DNA of 64,000 bases. Origin: Exobasidium rhododendri (lineage: Eukaryota > Basidiomycota > Exobasidiomycetes > Exobasidiales > Exobasidiaceae). This document shows positions 1 to 10,318 of this stretch, piece after piece; position 1 is the stretch's first letter, and each line of letters opens with the position of its first letter. The position numbers and the translations under genes are program-made. Below the pieces are notes generated by a model, which saw only the letters and a list, made by a program, of their open reading frames with translations, made no database searches and had not been told where the DNA came from. Location: positions 4,154,001-4,218,000 of the forward strand of contig CP110631.1 in NCBI GenBank assembly GCA_026210745.1. Reading direction: 5' to 3'.

Positions 1-956
1 CCAATGAATGGTCGAGATGAAAGAGGAAAGAATAGGAGATTGACAACGGCCATCTGGACTAGATACCCTTGGTGTCGTCCCGAAGTATGCAAAATTGAGT
101 CCTGGCCCCAACGAGGGAGCTGACGCAAATGCGATAGTACCTACTGGCAAGCCGATGAACACGAATCCTGTTGCGAAAATGAACAGGGGAGCCGTGAACG
201 AAGATGAGGTCATTCCACCTACTCGAGAACAATACTACCGTACTGTGAGTAGTAAGAAGCACAACAATTGAGTGTGTCATATCCTAAGTGTCTTCTTCTT
301 CCTCTCCCCCCCCCCTCTCTCTTTAGTCCGACTTCACCACGTTGGCTCATCTCGGCTTGGCCACTCGACCTGAACAGAGAGGCGGAACTTGGGCGAGAAG
401 AGTGGGTGTTGTGACGAGCGAAGATGGAAGCGCTGATCCCAGGGTGTACACACAGCTGTTCGAGAAAGATCTTGGCAATGTGAGTCATCACTCTATACTT
501 CTGTGTAAAGCGTGAGGATCTCGCAGTCTTCTTTTGGATTGACGCTCCTCTTTTTTTTTCATTCGACACACAAGGGCTCCTCTCGCTGGTCGCTAATTAT
601 CCTGCAGCAAAACGACCATCAAGGATACAACTACGGATCTTTTGGTACGTAGTGTATCGATGTGCTTCCGCAGGCAAGAGATCGTGCACTGGATCTGATC
701 AAATTACCCATGCAGAAGATATGACCTTTCAAATAAAGTTCCGTGATGCCGTTGCTCAAGTTATTTTGCCGTAAGTCGTGTCACCTTTCTGCCCCCGGTA
801 CGCAATCAGCTGAATGCCCCGTGCCACTCCCTCTTCCCGCTACTGACAGTCCTGGTGCCTTTACGTGAGTCTTTCTTCTCTATCGCGAAGGTAATTTATT
901 ACTGAAACCCTCAGTCACATTTGCTCAGTCTGCAATGGACTGCCAAGAATCCTTGA
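1..956 (+). CDS. 3' part of an unrecognised spliced gene
   Basis: Six short exons can be chained in one consistent frame with GT-AG introns: about 52-244, 327-480, 608-644, 716-770, 850-864 and a last exon starting at 915 or 929. The conceptual C-terminus contains TREQYYRT, DFTTLAHLGLATRPE, DPRVYTQLFEKDLG and YGSFEDMTFQIKFRDA, followed by a hydrophobic, beta-like ending (AVAQVILPPGAFTLQW with the 929 acceptor, stop at 954-956). Using the 915 acceptor instead gives a Cys-containing tail with a stop at 958-960. The N-terminal part lies outside the window, and an intron seems to end at about 51. I do not recognise the family. A chromatin- or complex-subunit role is possible but unsupported. The exon chain is convincing because phase is kept across all junctions. 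Confidence 0.55.
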
Positions 957-1582
957 GTGAGGATGCCAAATGATTCACGACCCCTTCCTTACGGGCCCTT
1001 TTTCGCGCTTCACTTTGTGATCCTCTCTCTGTTTGATGAAATTTTGACTGCACATCTACGCTCAAGATGTAGAGCATGCCGATGTGAAGGAATGATGGAA
1101 CATTTCGCAGGCTTCCCTTGCCCTTGCGAGCAGTGCGCCGAAGGATTCTCTACGGATAGGACACAGTGGGAGGAGGACAGGGAAGTTGTGTCGTGTCGCG
1201 CTTTCCTTCTCACCTACAACTTCGCGTGACGACTATTTTTGTTATTGTTTCTATCATCGTCGCGAGCCAACCTTTTCTTTTTTTTCCCGCACCACAGTCC
1301 CCTTCCTTCTATCCCATCCCAAAACCGCTATTCTCTCGCACCGATACGCAGTAGCTACTTTCAACACTTCGAAGCTTCTCCGTCAGCCAATGTATCTCGG
1401 AGGCAGTGCCCACAGACAGCTTCCATTGACCAACGAAGAAGGAAGCGGCAATAGCAGCAGAAACACACTGCACTAGGCCTGATCTACGTTGCCACCTGAG
1501 TGATACTTACGTCAAGAGCAGGTCGTCAAGCCCCTCTTACAGTAAGCACTAAGGAGAGACTAGTCTGAACTTCCATCGCACC
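957..1582. other. intergenic, upstream of NOT4
   Basis: This stretch lies between the end of the first gene and the NOT4 start. It holds pyrimidine-rich runs around 1262-1345, as expected of a fungal promoter or leader. Open frames here are short and start without ATG or lack protein-like composition. No RNA gene or repeat was seen. Confidence 0.5.
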
Positions 1583-4500
1583 ATGGCACCACCACGACAC
1601 TTTCACCATCAGAATAGCAACCCCCAACATACTGGAGCAAACGGCTCACCATTTCCACCTCTCGGACTAGCAGCTGCCAGTGCTGCGATTTCCTCATCAC
1701 CCCTCCATTCGACCTCGGCGTTTTCATCCTCCAACGGCAGCAGCAACGATATGACACAGACCGCCGGCGATTCTTCGACCGGTCTCCCTCCGGCACCTAC
1801 CAAAGTTGATGCTAGTCAGGCGCAAGCTTGTCGACTCCAGGACGCCTACTGGAGCGATGAAGAGGTAAGTGATCTTACAATCTTAGGCTACTCCACCCTT
1901 CTTCAGCCCCGTCTTTCCACGTATGGCTTTCCAGTTACTATGGGATGAGGACGCTGATCTTACTTGCTCTTTCTCCTCCTCCCTCTCTCTATTCACCTCA
2001 TTACATCCTCGTCTGTTCGCCGCTGACAACTGTTATTACGCCCAACCGTTTGGCGCAATACTTCATGTCCTCTCTTTTGATCATCCTCGATGACTGGACG
2101 CCCGCTCGTAGGAGGACTTGGATTGCCCGCTTTGCTTGGAGGAGATTGACCTTTCCGACGCTAATTTCAAGCCATGTCCTTGCGGCTACCAGGTGCGCTT
2201 GTTGCTGGTCGAAGCGCTTGTGGTGTGTGAAGCTGACAGAAATTCCCCCCTCTTCTCTTTCTCACCCTTCCTCGCCACCGCATCTTTACTTTAAAAATAC
2301 CTCATCGACCATGACTGCCTTGTTGGCTGTCCTTCTGGCTGTCATGCTTGGCTGGTTCATATCTTCGCCAAAACAATTGCAACATCTCGATAATCATGCC
2401 ACACAGATCTGCCGCTTCTGCTGGCATCACATCAAGGAGAACCTCAATGGTCGATGTCCAGCTTGCCGTCGAAAGTATTCTGACACCAGTGTCGAGTTCA
2501 AAGCAATGAGTCAGGATGAGTGAGTGCATCGTGTTGCTAGGAGGAAAGGGGGGGGAGTAATCGCCCATCTCACAAGTGAACATGGTACCCTCTCCCTTGC
2601 AGAATAAAAAGACTGGCCCAAGCAAAGAAGCAAAAGGAGAGGGAAAAGAAAGATCTCGAACAGATGAATCGAAAGCACCTTGCCAACATGAGAGTTGTCC
2701 AGAAGAACTTAGTCTACGTAGTGGGACTAGACCCAAAGCTGGCAAAGGAAGAAGTGAGTAGCGCGCCGGTAGACAGGCAGATAGGAAAGGATTCAGATTG
2801 CTGACGAAATGCGCCCTGCACAGCTCATTCCCACACTGCGATCGAATGAGTTCTTTGGTCAGTATGGTCGCATCTCTAAGATTCTCATTTCGAAGCGAAC
2901 GACTGCCTCCAAACTAGTCATGGGAACACAAGAATCTGCCATTGGTGTGTATGTGACCTACGTTCGTAAGGAGGATGCAGCCAGAGCGATCATTGCCATT
3001 GATGGGAGTAAAGGAACAGACGGAAAGACGATACGAGGAAGCTACGGAACGACAAAGTATTGCACGACCTACCTGCGAAATTTGCCTTGCACGAACGCCA
3101 TCTGCACATATCTTCACGAGCCGGGAGAGGAAGCCGACAGTTTCACAAAAGAAGACCTTAGTACTCTCCGACACGCAGCCAAAGATACGGAACATAAATC
3201 GAGACCGACTCCGACGCCTGCTTCCTTCAGCACCTCGACGACGTCCAAGCAGCAGCAGCAGCAGCAGCAGCAAGATCAGACGAACGGCATGGCGGTCGTG
3301 AACGCAGAGTCACTGGTGGAATCTTCTGCTCTTCCCAAGACGGCATCGTGGGCATCCGGTAAGCCTGTTTCGGCGGTGGGCAGTACGGGTGCTTTTACCG
3401 GCGTAAGCAGTGGGCAATCCATAGCGCAGACGCAGATCCCTGGCGGGGGTGGTGTGGCTAGTAATAATGCTATTCGCGACCAAGAATTGCCTCCGCTATC
3501 TGCACTTCAACAAAGCAGCATCACCAGAAAAGGAAGTGGACAGCACTCTAGATTCACAGCTGCCACTACCGTCACTCCCTCTCCTGCTGTTGCCAAGGCT
3601 CCCATGACCCCCAAGCGACTGGCCTCCACTACTACCCTTGCTTCCGGTGAAATGTTCCGATCAGAATCGCCCAAGCCGACGATGTCTACTGCATCTCCCA
3701 TCTCTTCATCTGTAACCCTGCCGCCCTCGGTATCATCCACTCCTCCACCACCAGGATTGTCCAAGCAGTTACCAAAAGGATCGAGTGGAGTGACTGCAAG
3801 CGATACAATCAACGGTCACAGTAGCAGTGCCTCCAAGAACAACGTGGAAGAAGCTACCGTTACAGCAGTCGCGGGCGGGGAAAAGGGCAGGACATCACCG
3901 ATGCCGCCCTCGCTACCACCTGGTCTCATCAAGCGTGGCTCTATGATCAGTTCAGCCACTGCGTCCAGACCTGCAACGCCTTCTCTGCTGCATGAATCTA
4001 CCACATCGCTGTCCCCTTCTTCTTCGACAATGGCAAGTGCTGCAGCCACCAACCCTGCTGCTTCGACGAATGCCACCGCGTCGTCGTCTTCCACCTATCA
4101 ACCTTCTTCTGAAGCGCAAGCGATACTGGATGACATGCGGTCTCGTCGTGAAGCAGAGTCATATCAACCAATCAAGAGTCCCTTTCCTGATTTTGATGCG
4201 ACTCTAAGCAGCTTCGGAGATGGCGACGACTTTTGTTTTATATTTGAAGAAGCTCAGATTCCGGCGAACCTGAAGAATCACAACAGTGGAAGAATAGAAG
4301 GTGGTGGAGGGAGAAGTGGACTTGCCCTTGGTGCTTTCACTCCCTTTGCCAGTACTCCGCAGGGTACGTCTTACTTTGGTACATCGACTTCTACACCGCC
4401 GCCACCACCACCGCCGGGGATTGCCACGCCTCTACGAAGTACAACGGCTTCTCCTGCACCACCGCCTGGCTTGTTTGGCCACTATCTGAACGGAAGCATG

Positions 4501-5241
4501 AACAGCACTACTTCTTCGTCCGGGTATACTGGTCGCTTTGACCCTTTTGCGCCTGATGTCGTTGAGATCTTCGCAACGTTGAAGACCGAAGATCATCCTT
4601 TTGCGAGCAGCGACCAGACGGAAAAGAAGGAAGGCGAAAGGACGCGCGGTACTGTAGGAGGAACGGGAGGAGGGGAAAATGGACAGGAGGAAAAAGAGGA
4701 AGACGAAGCGAGACTTTCCCGATTCGGCTTTTCCAAGCGAAGAGAGTCGCCCTTCTTCAAGACGCACGACGATCTGCTTGGATTTGTAAAGGGAGGGGCA
4801 GCAAGGATGACGGGTGAAGGGGAGCAAGCTTCAAACAACGAGTCGGCTAGCTGGTGGAATGACCTGCAGAAGAGGTCTGCTACCAGTCAAGGAGGCGTCA
4901 GCGGCAACACGAGCTTCAAAGTCGATCAAGGCAGTCCGTTTCCTAGCAATCACACAGTGTCAAATCAGCAGCGAGAAGATCCTTTGTTGGCTCAACTGAT
5001 GAACAACTATCGCCCACCTCATCACGATCCTGCGATTATGTCGTTCACACGTCATCAGCAGCTCCAGCAACAACAGGCACAACAGCAGCCAGCACAACAG
5101 CAGCCTTCCTTCAACGGGCAAGATGCGTACGGCAGCAGCACCTTCAACCCCTTTGAAACTTCACAATCTACCACGCCCAATTATCGATCTGGAAATCAAT
5201 TCCCTCCACAGTCGTATGGTAGCCATCGCACCTTTGCATGA
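1583..5241 (+). CDS. NOT4: NOT4/CNOT4-type E3 ubiquitin ligase of the CCR4-NOT complex
   Basis: Five exons, 1583-1864, 2112-2192, 2407-2519, 2603-2753 and 2824-5241, encode about 1014 residues. Exon 2 and exon 3 together carry the C4C4 RING finger typical of NOT4 (CPLCLEEIDL, then CPCGYQ, then CRFCWHHI and CPACRRKY). A short basic coiled coil follows (QAKKQKEREKKDLEQ). The NOT4 hallmark RVVQKNLVYVVGLDPKLA opens the RRM, and a CCCH-like segment (KYCTTYLRNLPCTNAICTYLH) comes next. The remaining roughly 700 residues are Ser/Thr/Pro/Gln-rich low complexity with poly-Gln near 3250-3271 and 5057-5104. In the family, NOT4 works with an E2 in co-translational quality control and mRNA turnover in the cytoplasm. 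The long disordered tail is much larger than in yeast Not4 (587 aa). The start is the first ATG of exon 1; the 93 residues before the RING are low complexity. Confidence 0.95.
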
Positions 5242-5598
5242 GGTCTCATCGTTTCAAATCTTTCAATCTTTCCTTTCTTCCCTTTCTCTCTCCGTCGCGA
5301 TCTTCCCTCTCCTCTCTCATCTACCCCTTACGATTCCCTTTCTATCTTCTTACCACCTGTCTCTGTAAATTGAACAACGATTGCTACCCAGAACATCGAG
5401 ATAGGAGTGAGCAAGCGAAAAGCGGCGAATCCACGCACTAGCCTAGTCCCGGCGATTAGAATCGAGAGAATTATCAATTCGTTTCTATATTTGTTTTTCC
5501 ACGGGTCCTCCACGCTCCTCCCTCCCTTGCCGATCTCCTCGTTATTCCTCTCCCACAAAACACCACTCTTTGATTGTTTGTTTTGTGGGTGTGACAAG
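5242..5598. other. intergenic with CT-rich tracts
   Basis: This 357-base stretch joins the NOT4 3' end to the MFS start. It contains strong CT tracts at 5263-5365 and 5515-5550, typical of fungal promoters or leaders. No coding signal was seen. Confidence 0.5.
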
Positions 5599-7698
5599 AT
5601 GGCCTCGTCAAGATCAACCGGCTACCCTGCAGAAGAAGGCAAACACATGCCTACTTTGCGATACATTTCACTTTTTACTTCCTTCTTGGTCGCTCTAAGT
5701 GCTGGAAGCAACTATGGATTCTCATCTTACTCACCTCAATTGCAGGAAAAGATGCATCTGACGTCTACGCAGATCAACATAGTAGGTGTGATGGGAAACA
5801 TGGGAGTCTATCTCAGTGGACCTATTTGGGGTAGATTGGTGGATAAAAAGGGCCCAAAAGTGTGAGTTTGAAGCCGTTCATAAAGTTACAATCGGAAGCT
5901 AATTTGCCTCCTCTTTGCAGAGCGCTTGGAATGGGCGCTTCACTTGTCTTGATAGGGTATGGAGGCCTATCGATGGCATACGATGGAAAATTCGGTAGCA
6001 ATGCACCTATACTTCTTTTGGCATTGTTAAGCTTATCTACAGGATTGGGAAACTGTGCTGGCTTTACCGCTGCGATGAATGCACAGGCTAAGAGTTGGGG
6101 AGAAGAGAGGGTGCGTCCTAGATGTGGGCCTGAGGATTTCCCCTATCATGGTGGTTCGATGACACACTAACCATCCACTCTCTCTTCCATGTTCCGTCAC
6201 TCAGCGAGGATTGTGCACTGCTCTTGTCTTGTCTGGCTTTGGACTGTCGGCTTTTTTCTACTCTTCGCTCTCCCATACTCTATTTCCCGGCAAGACAGGT
6301 AGTTACTTACTCTTGCTTGCTTTGGGCTCCAGCCTTTCCTTTTTGGTGGGCTTCTTCTTGGTTCGCATCGTACCACAAGAGGAACAGCCTGAGGCCGAGA
6401 GCTACACAGATAGCGACAGCAGTGGTAACGACGATTCCCAGCACCGTCACACGGAAGCACCAGTCAAGCCCAGATACATTCGTAGGCGAACGTCGAGCGA
6501 CATCAGCGGAGATGCCTGGGCATACAATTCAAGAGAACGAGGCTCAAAGAACAGATCACTTTCCACCAACGGTGACGACGACGTCGAAGAGGGTAGAAGT
6601 ATGGACAGGCGAGAGATAGAAGCAGGGGAGAGGCAGGGATTGTTACAAGAGGATCGTCAGGAATCGTCACAGAGCAACAAGCAGAAGACGTCGTCATCAG
6701 AGAAGACGATTGATTTGACTGGATGGAATCTGATCAAGAATGTCGACTTCATCATCCTTTTCTTCATCATGACCCTCATCTCTGGCACGGGACTACTAGT
6801 GATCAATGTAAGTCTCTTGGCCGGGTGAAAGAAGAACTATTCGCAGCGGAAAAGGCGCTGATCTCCGTTCTGCTCCTGTTCAAAGAACATCGGTACGATG
6901 ACACGGACATTATACGAATACAGTAAAAGGCACAAAGAATTGAACGCCACTGCCTTTTCGAGCCTGTCCCTGTTCAGCCTGGAAGACTCGATTGTGAATC
7001 TTGACGTGCACGCTTCCAGTGACGGAGATGTCCAACAGTTGCAAGCTCATCAGGTTTCTGCTATTTCTATTGGCAATGCGCTCGGTAGAATCATGATTGG
7101 GATTCTGTCGGATGTACTTGTGAACAAGACGGGCAGACAGGCTCATCGAGTATGCTTGCTACTTCTTGTTTGCAGTCTCGCCCTGATCTCTCAGGGTCTT
7201 GCTGCCACTCCAAACGTTATCTCCGACTTGAAGAAGCTCTTGGGCATCAGCTCGATGACTGGTCTCATGTATGGAACTTTGTGCGTAGCGTCGATAGAGC
7301 GAGAGAGCGAGAGAGAGAGAGCGCGCGCTTGGCTATCAGCTAACCACCTTCTTCACCGTAGATTCGGATTATGCCCCGTCTTGACATTCGAATGGTTCGG
7401 ACTTCGACACTTCAGTCAGAATTGGGGCATCATTTCGTTGAGTCCAGTCTTAGCAGGAAATATCTTCAACTTGCTATTCGGTCGCATCTATGACTCACAT
7501 GTGCCCAAAGAAGGTCATACGCACATCTGTCCAGACGGAGAAGAATGTTTCCGCTCCGTATTTCAAATCACAGAAGTGGCTGCACTGATAGCTCTCTTGC
7601 TGGCATTCACGATCATCTATCGCAGGGTCGATCGACCAAAGTGGAGCATATTTAGAAAGTTCTCATCGGCGGCAGGTTCAACTACGAGTACTACATAG
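5599..7698 (+). CDS. nodulin-like MFS transporter
   Basis: Five exons, 5599-5861, 5921-6110, 6205-6807, 6886-7280 and 7362-7698, give about 595 residues. The N-terminal half begins with TLRYISLFTSFLVALSAGSN and YGFSSYSPQLQEKM, the pattern of nodulin-like major facilitators. A long charged cytoplasmic loop lies in the middle (roughly residues 210-320). The second half starts with NLIKNVDFIILFF, continues with VSAISIGNALGRIMIGILSD, and has the family-typical RHFSQNWGIISLSPVLAGN and NIFNLLFGRIYDSH near the end. About twelve hydrophobic segments are visible. Fungal relatives (for example the yeast YMR155W and MCH1 group) sit in vacuolar or plasma membranes with poorly known substrates, so no substrate is assigned. 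The fourth intron contains a GA-rich run at 7295-7325. Confidence 0.85.
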
Positions 7699-7910
7699 AG
7701 TAGAAGGAGCGAGCAGAGAAACTGTAGACATAGCATTGCAATTGATGAAGGAGATCCCCTCTTGGCTTTGGGAGAAAAGGGGAAAAGAAGAGGGAGATAT
7801 GGCATCTCTCAAGTGAGAAAGTGTTACAGTTGAAACGATGTGAGGAGTCTTTGACGGGAATAGGAGGGGACAGAGAGCCAGTCTCTTGAGCGCAACAAAG
7901 GCGGGGAATC

Positions 7911-8990
7911 CTATGGTTGGAGTACTGCAGCTGTGAAGAGGACGGACAAGGAGAGAAGCATTGCAAGGCCCGGGCTCGAGCTTGACGTACTTGCGCTGCT
8001 AAACCCCACATCGGACCAATTGCCGCTGCTGCTTGAGGAAGGAGCGACGGCTGAGATCGCAATTGTACTGCCGCTGCTGCTGCTGATGCTGCTCTTGATG
8101 AAGGCTGACCCAGGCGCAGAAGATGACAGGGAGGCGTTGTTACTTTGAATAGACGGCGAAGCGAGAACCCAAGACAAGGCACCGTGAATGTGATCTAAGA
8201 AGATGTCATCTGTCCAGCTGCTCTTCGTGTGGCCCAGGGATGTGTAGAACGCTCGTCCATCTCCGCCAGTCCCTCTCTGGTTATGAGGTGTGGCACTTGT
8301 ATCATCCACTCCGCCTCCAGCTTTAGACGCTGCTTCGGTCAAGAGGTTGGCTTCTTTGTACCAAGCGATGGGATGCTCTGCTCCTTGTACGGATGCCAGC
8401 TCTTTGGTCGAATCTCCGCCGGGATCTTTGTATGAAAGAGGATTGACAGTAAGAACGACTTTCTTCCCGAGGTGGCGAGGGTTGGAATTGAAGCTGTACA
8501 CTTCATCAGTCACTGTCCAGGTCTTGTTTAAGAAGGAAGTGGATGGATGATCATGCGTTTGAACGTCCAGTGTGAATGACTGCAAGTAAGGATGGTAGTC
8601 GAAATAGGCACCAACTAATCTTCCATACCACGGTGAATGATAAAGAGCATCACAAGCTTCATGGATACCGAGATAGCCTCCCCCATCTTCGATATACTTC
8701 ATCATATTCACCTCCCCCTTCTTGCTCAGTGCTTCTCCGCTGACGGAGATGAAGACGAGAGCGTCAAATTGATTCAGCCATCCTTTCCTTTCAAATTGCG
8801 ATGCATCTTCGCTGGAGACGGTCTTGAAATCATGCTTCTTGCCGAGCTTCTCTATTGCTTTGATTGCATCCGGGATGGACGCATGTCGATAGCCTGCCGT
8901 TCTCGAGTATAGGAGCACCTTTTGTTTGGCTAGTGTGGCTGGTAGAAAGGCGCAAAGTAGTGTGACGAGGGAGAAAGCTCCACTTCTCAT
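7911..8990 (-). CDS. secreted ThuA-like protein, probably GPI-anchored
   Basis: A single exon of 359 residues. Residues 1-21 form a signal peptide (SLVTLLCAFLPATLA). The mature domain starts with KQKVLLYSRTAGYRHASIP and includes FDALVFISVSGEALS, GGGYLGIHEACDALY and HPIAWYKE, followed by GGDGRAFYTSLGHT. This is the ThuA-like (trehalose-utilisation) fold, a class-I glutamine-amidotransferase-like sandwich. In bacteria these proteins act in sugar metabolism. Fungal functions are largely unknown. The last 70 residues are Ser-rich and end in a hydrophobic tail (LAMLLSLSVLFTAAVLQP), the layout of a GPI-attachment signal, so a wall or plasma-membrane location is inferred. The gene converges on the MFS gene, with 212 bases between the stops. 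Confidence 0.85.
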   Translation of the reverse strand: MRSGAFSLVTLLCAFLPATLAKQKVLLYSRTAGYRHASIPDAIKAIEKLGKKHDFKTVSSEDASQFERKGWLNQFDALVFISVSGEALSKKGEVNMMKYIEDGGGYLGIHEACDALYHSPWYGRLVGAYFDYHPYLQSFTLDVQTHDHPSTSFLNKTWTVTDEVYSFNSNPRHLGKKVVLTVNPLSYKDPGGDSTKELASVQGAEHPIAWYKEANLLTEAASKAGGGVDDTSATPHNQRGTGGDGRAFYTSLGHTKSSWTDDIFLDHIHGALSWVLASPSIQSNNASLSSSAPGSAFIKSSISSSSGSTIAISAVAPSSSSSGNWSDVGFSSASTSSSSPGLAMLLSLSVLFTAAVLQP

Positions 8991-10318
8991 GGCAGACTTC
9001 CCTAGAATACGAAACGACTCGAGCTTGGGAGTGTAAGCGGGAAAGTAAGGGAAAGAAGGTACTTGGGAAAAATCAGTGGAGGGGCGTGGTCAGTGAGAAT
9101 CTGGTACGAAGCCGTGGTGAAAGGAGTGTGTAGGAGGAAGAGAGAGATCGTTAGGGAAATACTTGCTGAGTGGGAGGGGAAGAAGACTCGAGAGGAGAGG
9201 AAGAGCTGGAGAATGCGAGGGTTAGCGGTAGGGGACATGGGTGCCTAGTCTGATTGCATCTCCAAGTGCCAAGACTCAATCTCACGCACGTCCGCACCCC
9301 ATTGTGAAGTGTCCGAACCTCCTTCTTTCCTCTGTCACCAGAATTCCCTTGAAGGCCCCATGAGGGAGCCTCCTGTGCCACGCAAGCACGTATAAACGAG
9401 AGGGCGAGCGGCAAATCCGACTATGCAGAATGGTACCCATCAATCACTCTTAGCGCGTCACCAGAATTGTTCTTTGTTTCTGTCGGTCCCTCCCTGCCTG
9501 CGAAGGTTCCGCTTTCATCAATATACTGTGTCTGAAGGGAGGAAAAAGAGACTCGCAATTTCTTTATGACGAAGTGAGATCTATGCGGCCACTCCTGCCA
9601 AGACGGGTTTAATGAATGAAGCCGACCCAGCGAACGGGATCAGTCTGCTAGTTGATTGCTGATCAAGAAGAGAACGCCATCTCCTCGACCGGTTGATCGA
9701 TACAGAGGAACAGCCATGTGACACGCAATGTCACAACAATTCCTCCTGTATTCCTTGGTGACTGCATCTGACTACCTCAGATCGGAGCTTCCCATTCTTT
9801 CGAAGAGAGAGAGGCCTTCTCCTGCGTCGTGCGACCGGGGTGGTAAGAAGAAAGGACTCGAGAAGACCTATGCCGAGAAGCCCACGCGACGCCACAAGAC
9901 GTTCTATACATTTGGTTCCCTGCTTGTTGTTGTTGTTGCGGTGGTGGAATTTGGAGTGTCCTACTGTAATTAGAATCTCGAATTTGAACTCGAATTCAAG
10001 GAACGTTGTTGGTCTTTGTTACTTCCGTATTGCTTATTTTTGTCACAACCTAAAGATTTATTTTTTTTTGCACTTGCGGAGTTACACCACCTTTGCGCCT
10101 CAGCGTTCTAGAGGCAAGCATTCGAAAATTCTATTTTCGAGTGCGGAAGTCCGTTTCCCTTTTTCGCCGAATGGTGTGACGGGTTCTAGATCGTACAACA
10201 GTACTGTTGTAATAAGACCCCTGCTGCAATCCTTTGCTCCTCTTTTCTGCGATAACCAACCCCCCCTTCCCCCCTTTCCCTCCTTTCCTCCCGGTAAGAG
10301 CAGTATTGGAAGTCAATC
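8991..10318. other. intergenic promoter region between divergent ThuA-like and GH9 genes
   Basis: These 1.3 kb separate two divergently transcribed genes for secreted carbohydrate-related proteins. A homopolymeric C/T stretch (10259-10292) lies just before the GH9 start, and a T run is at 10061-10070. Open frames in this stretch have no domain or protein-like composition. No tRNA or repeat was recognised. Confidence 0.5.
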
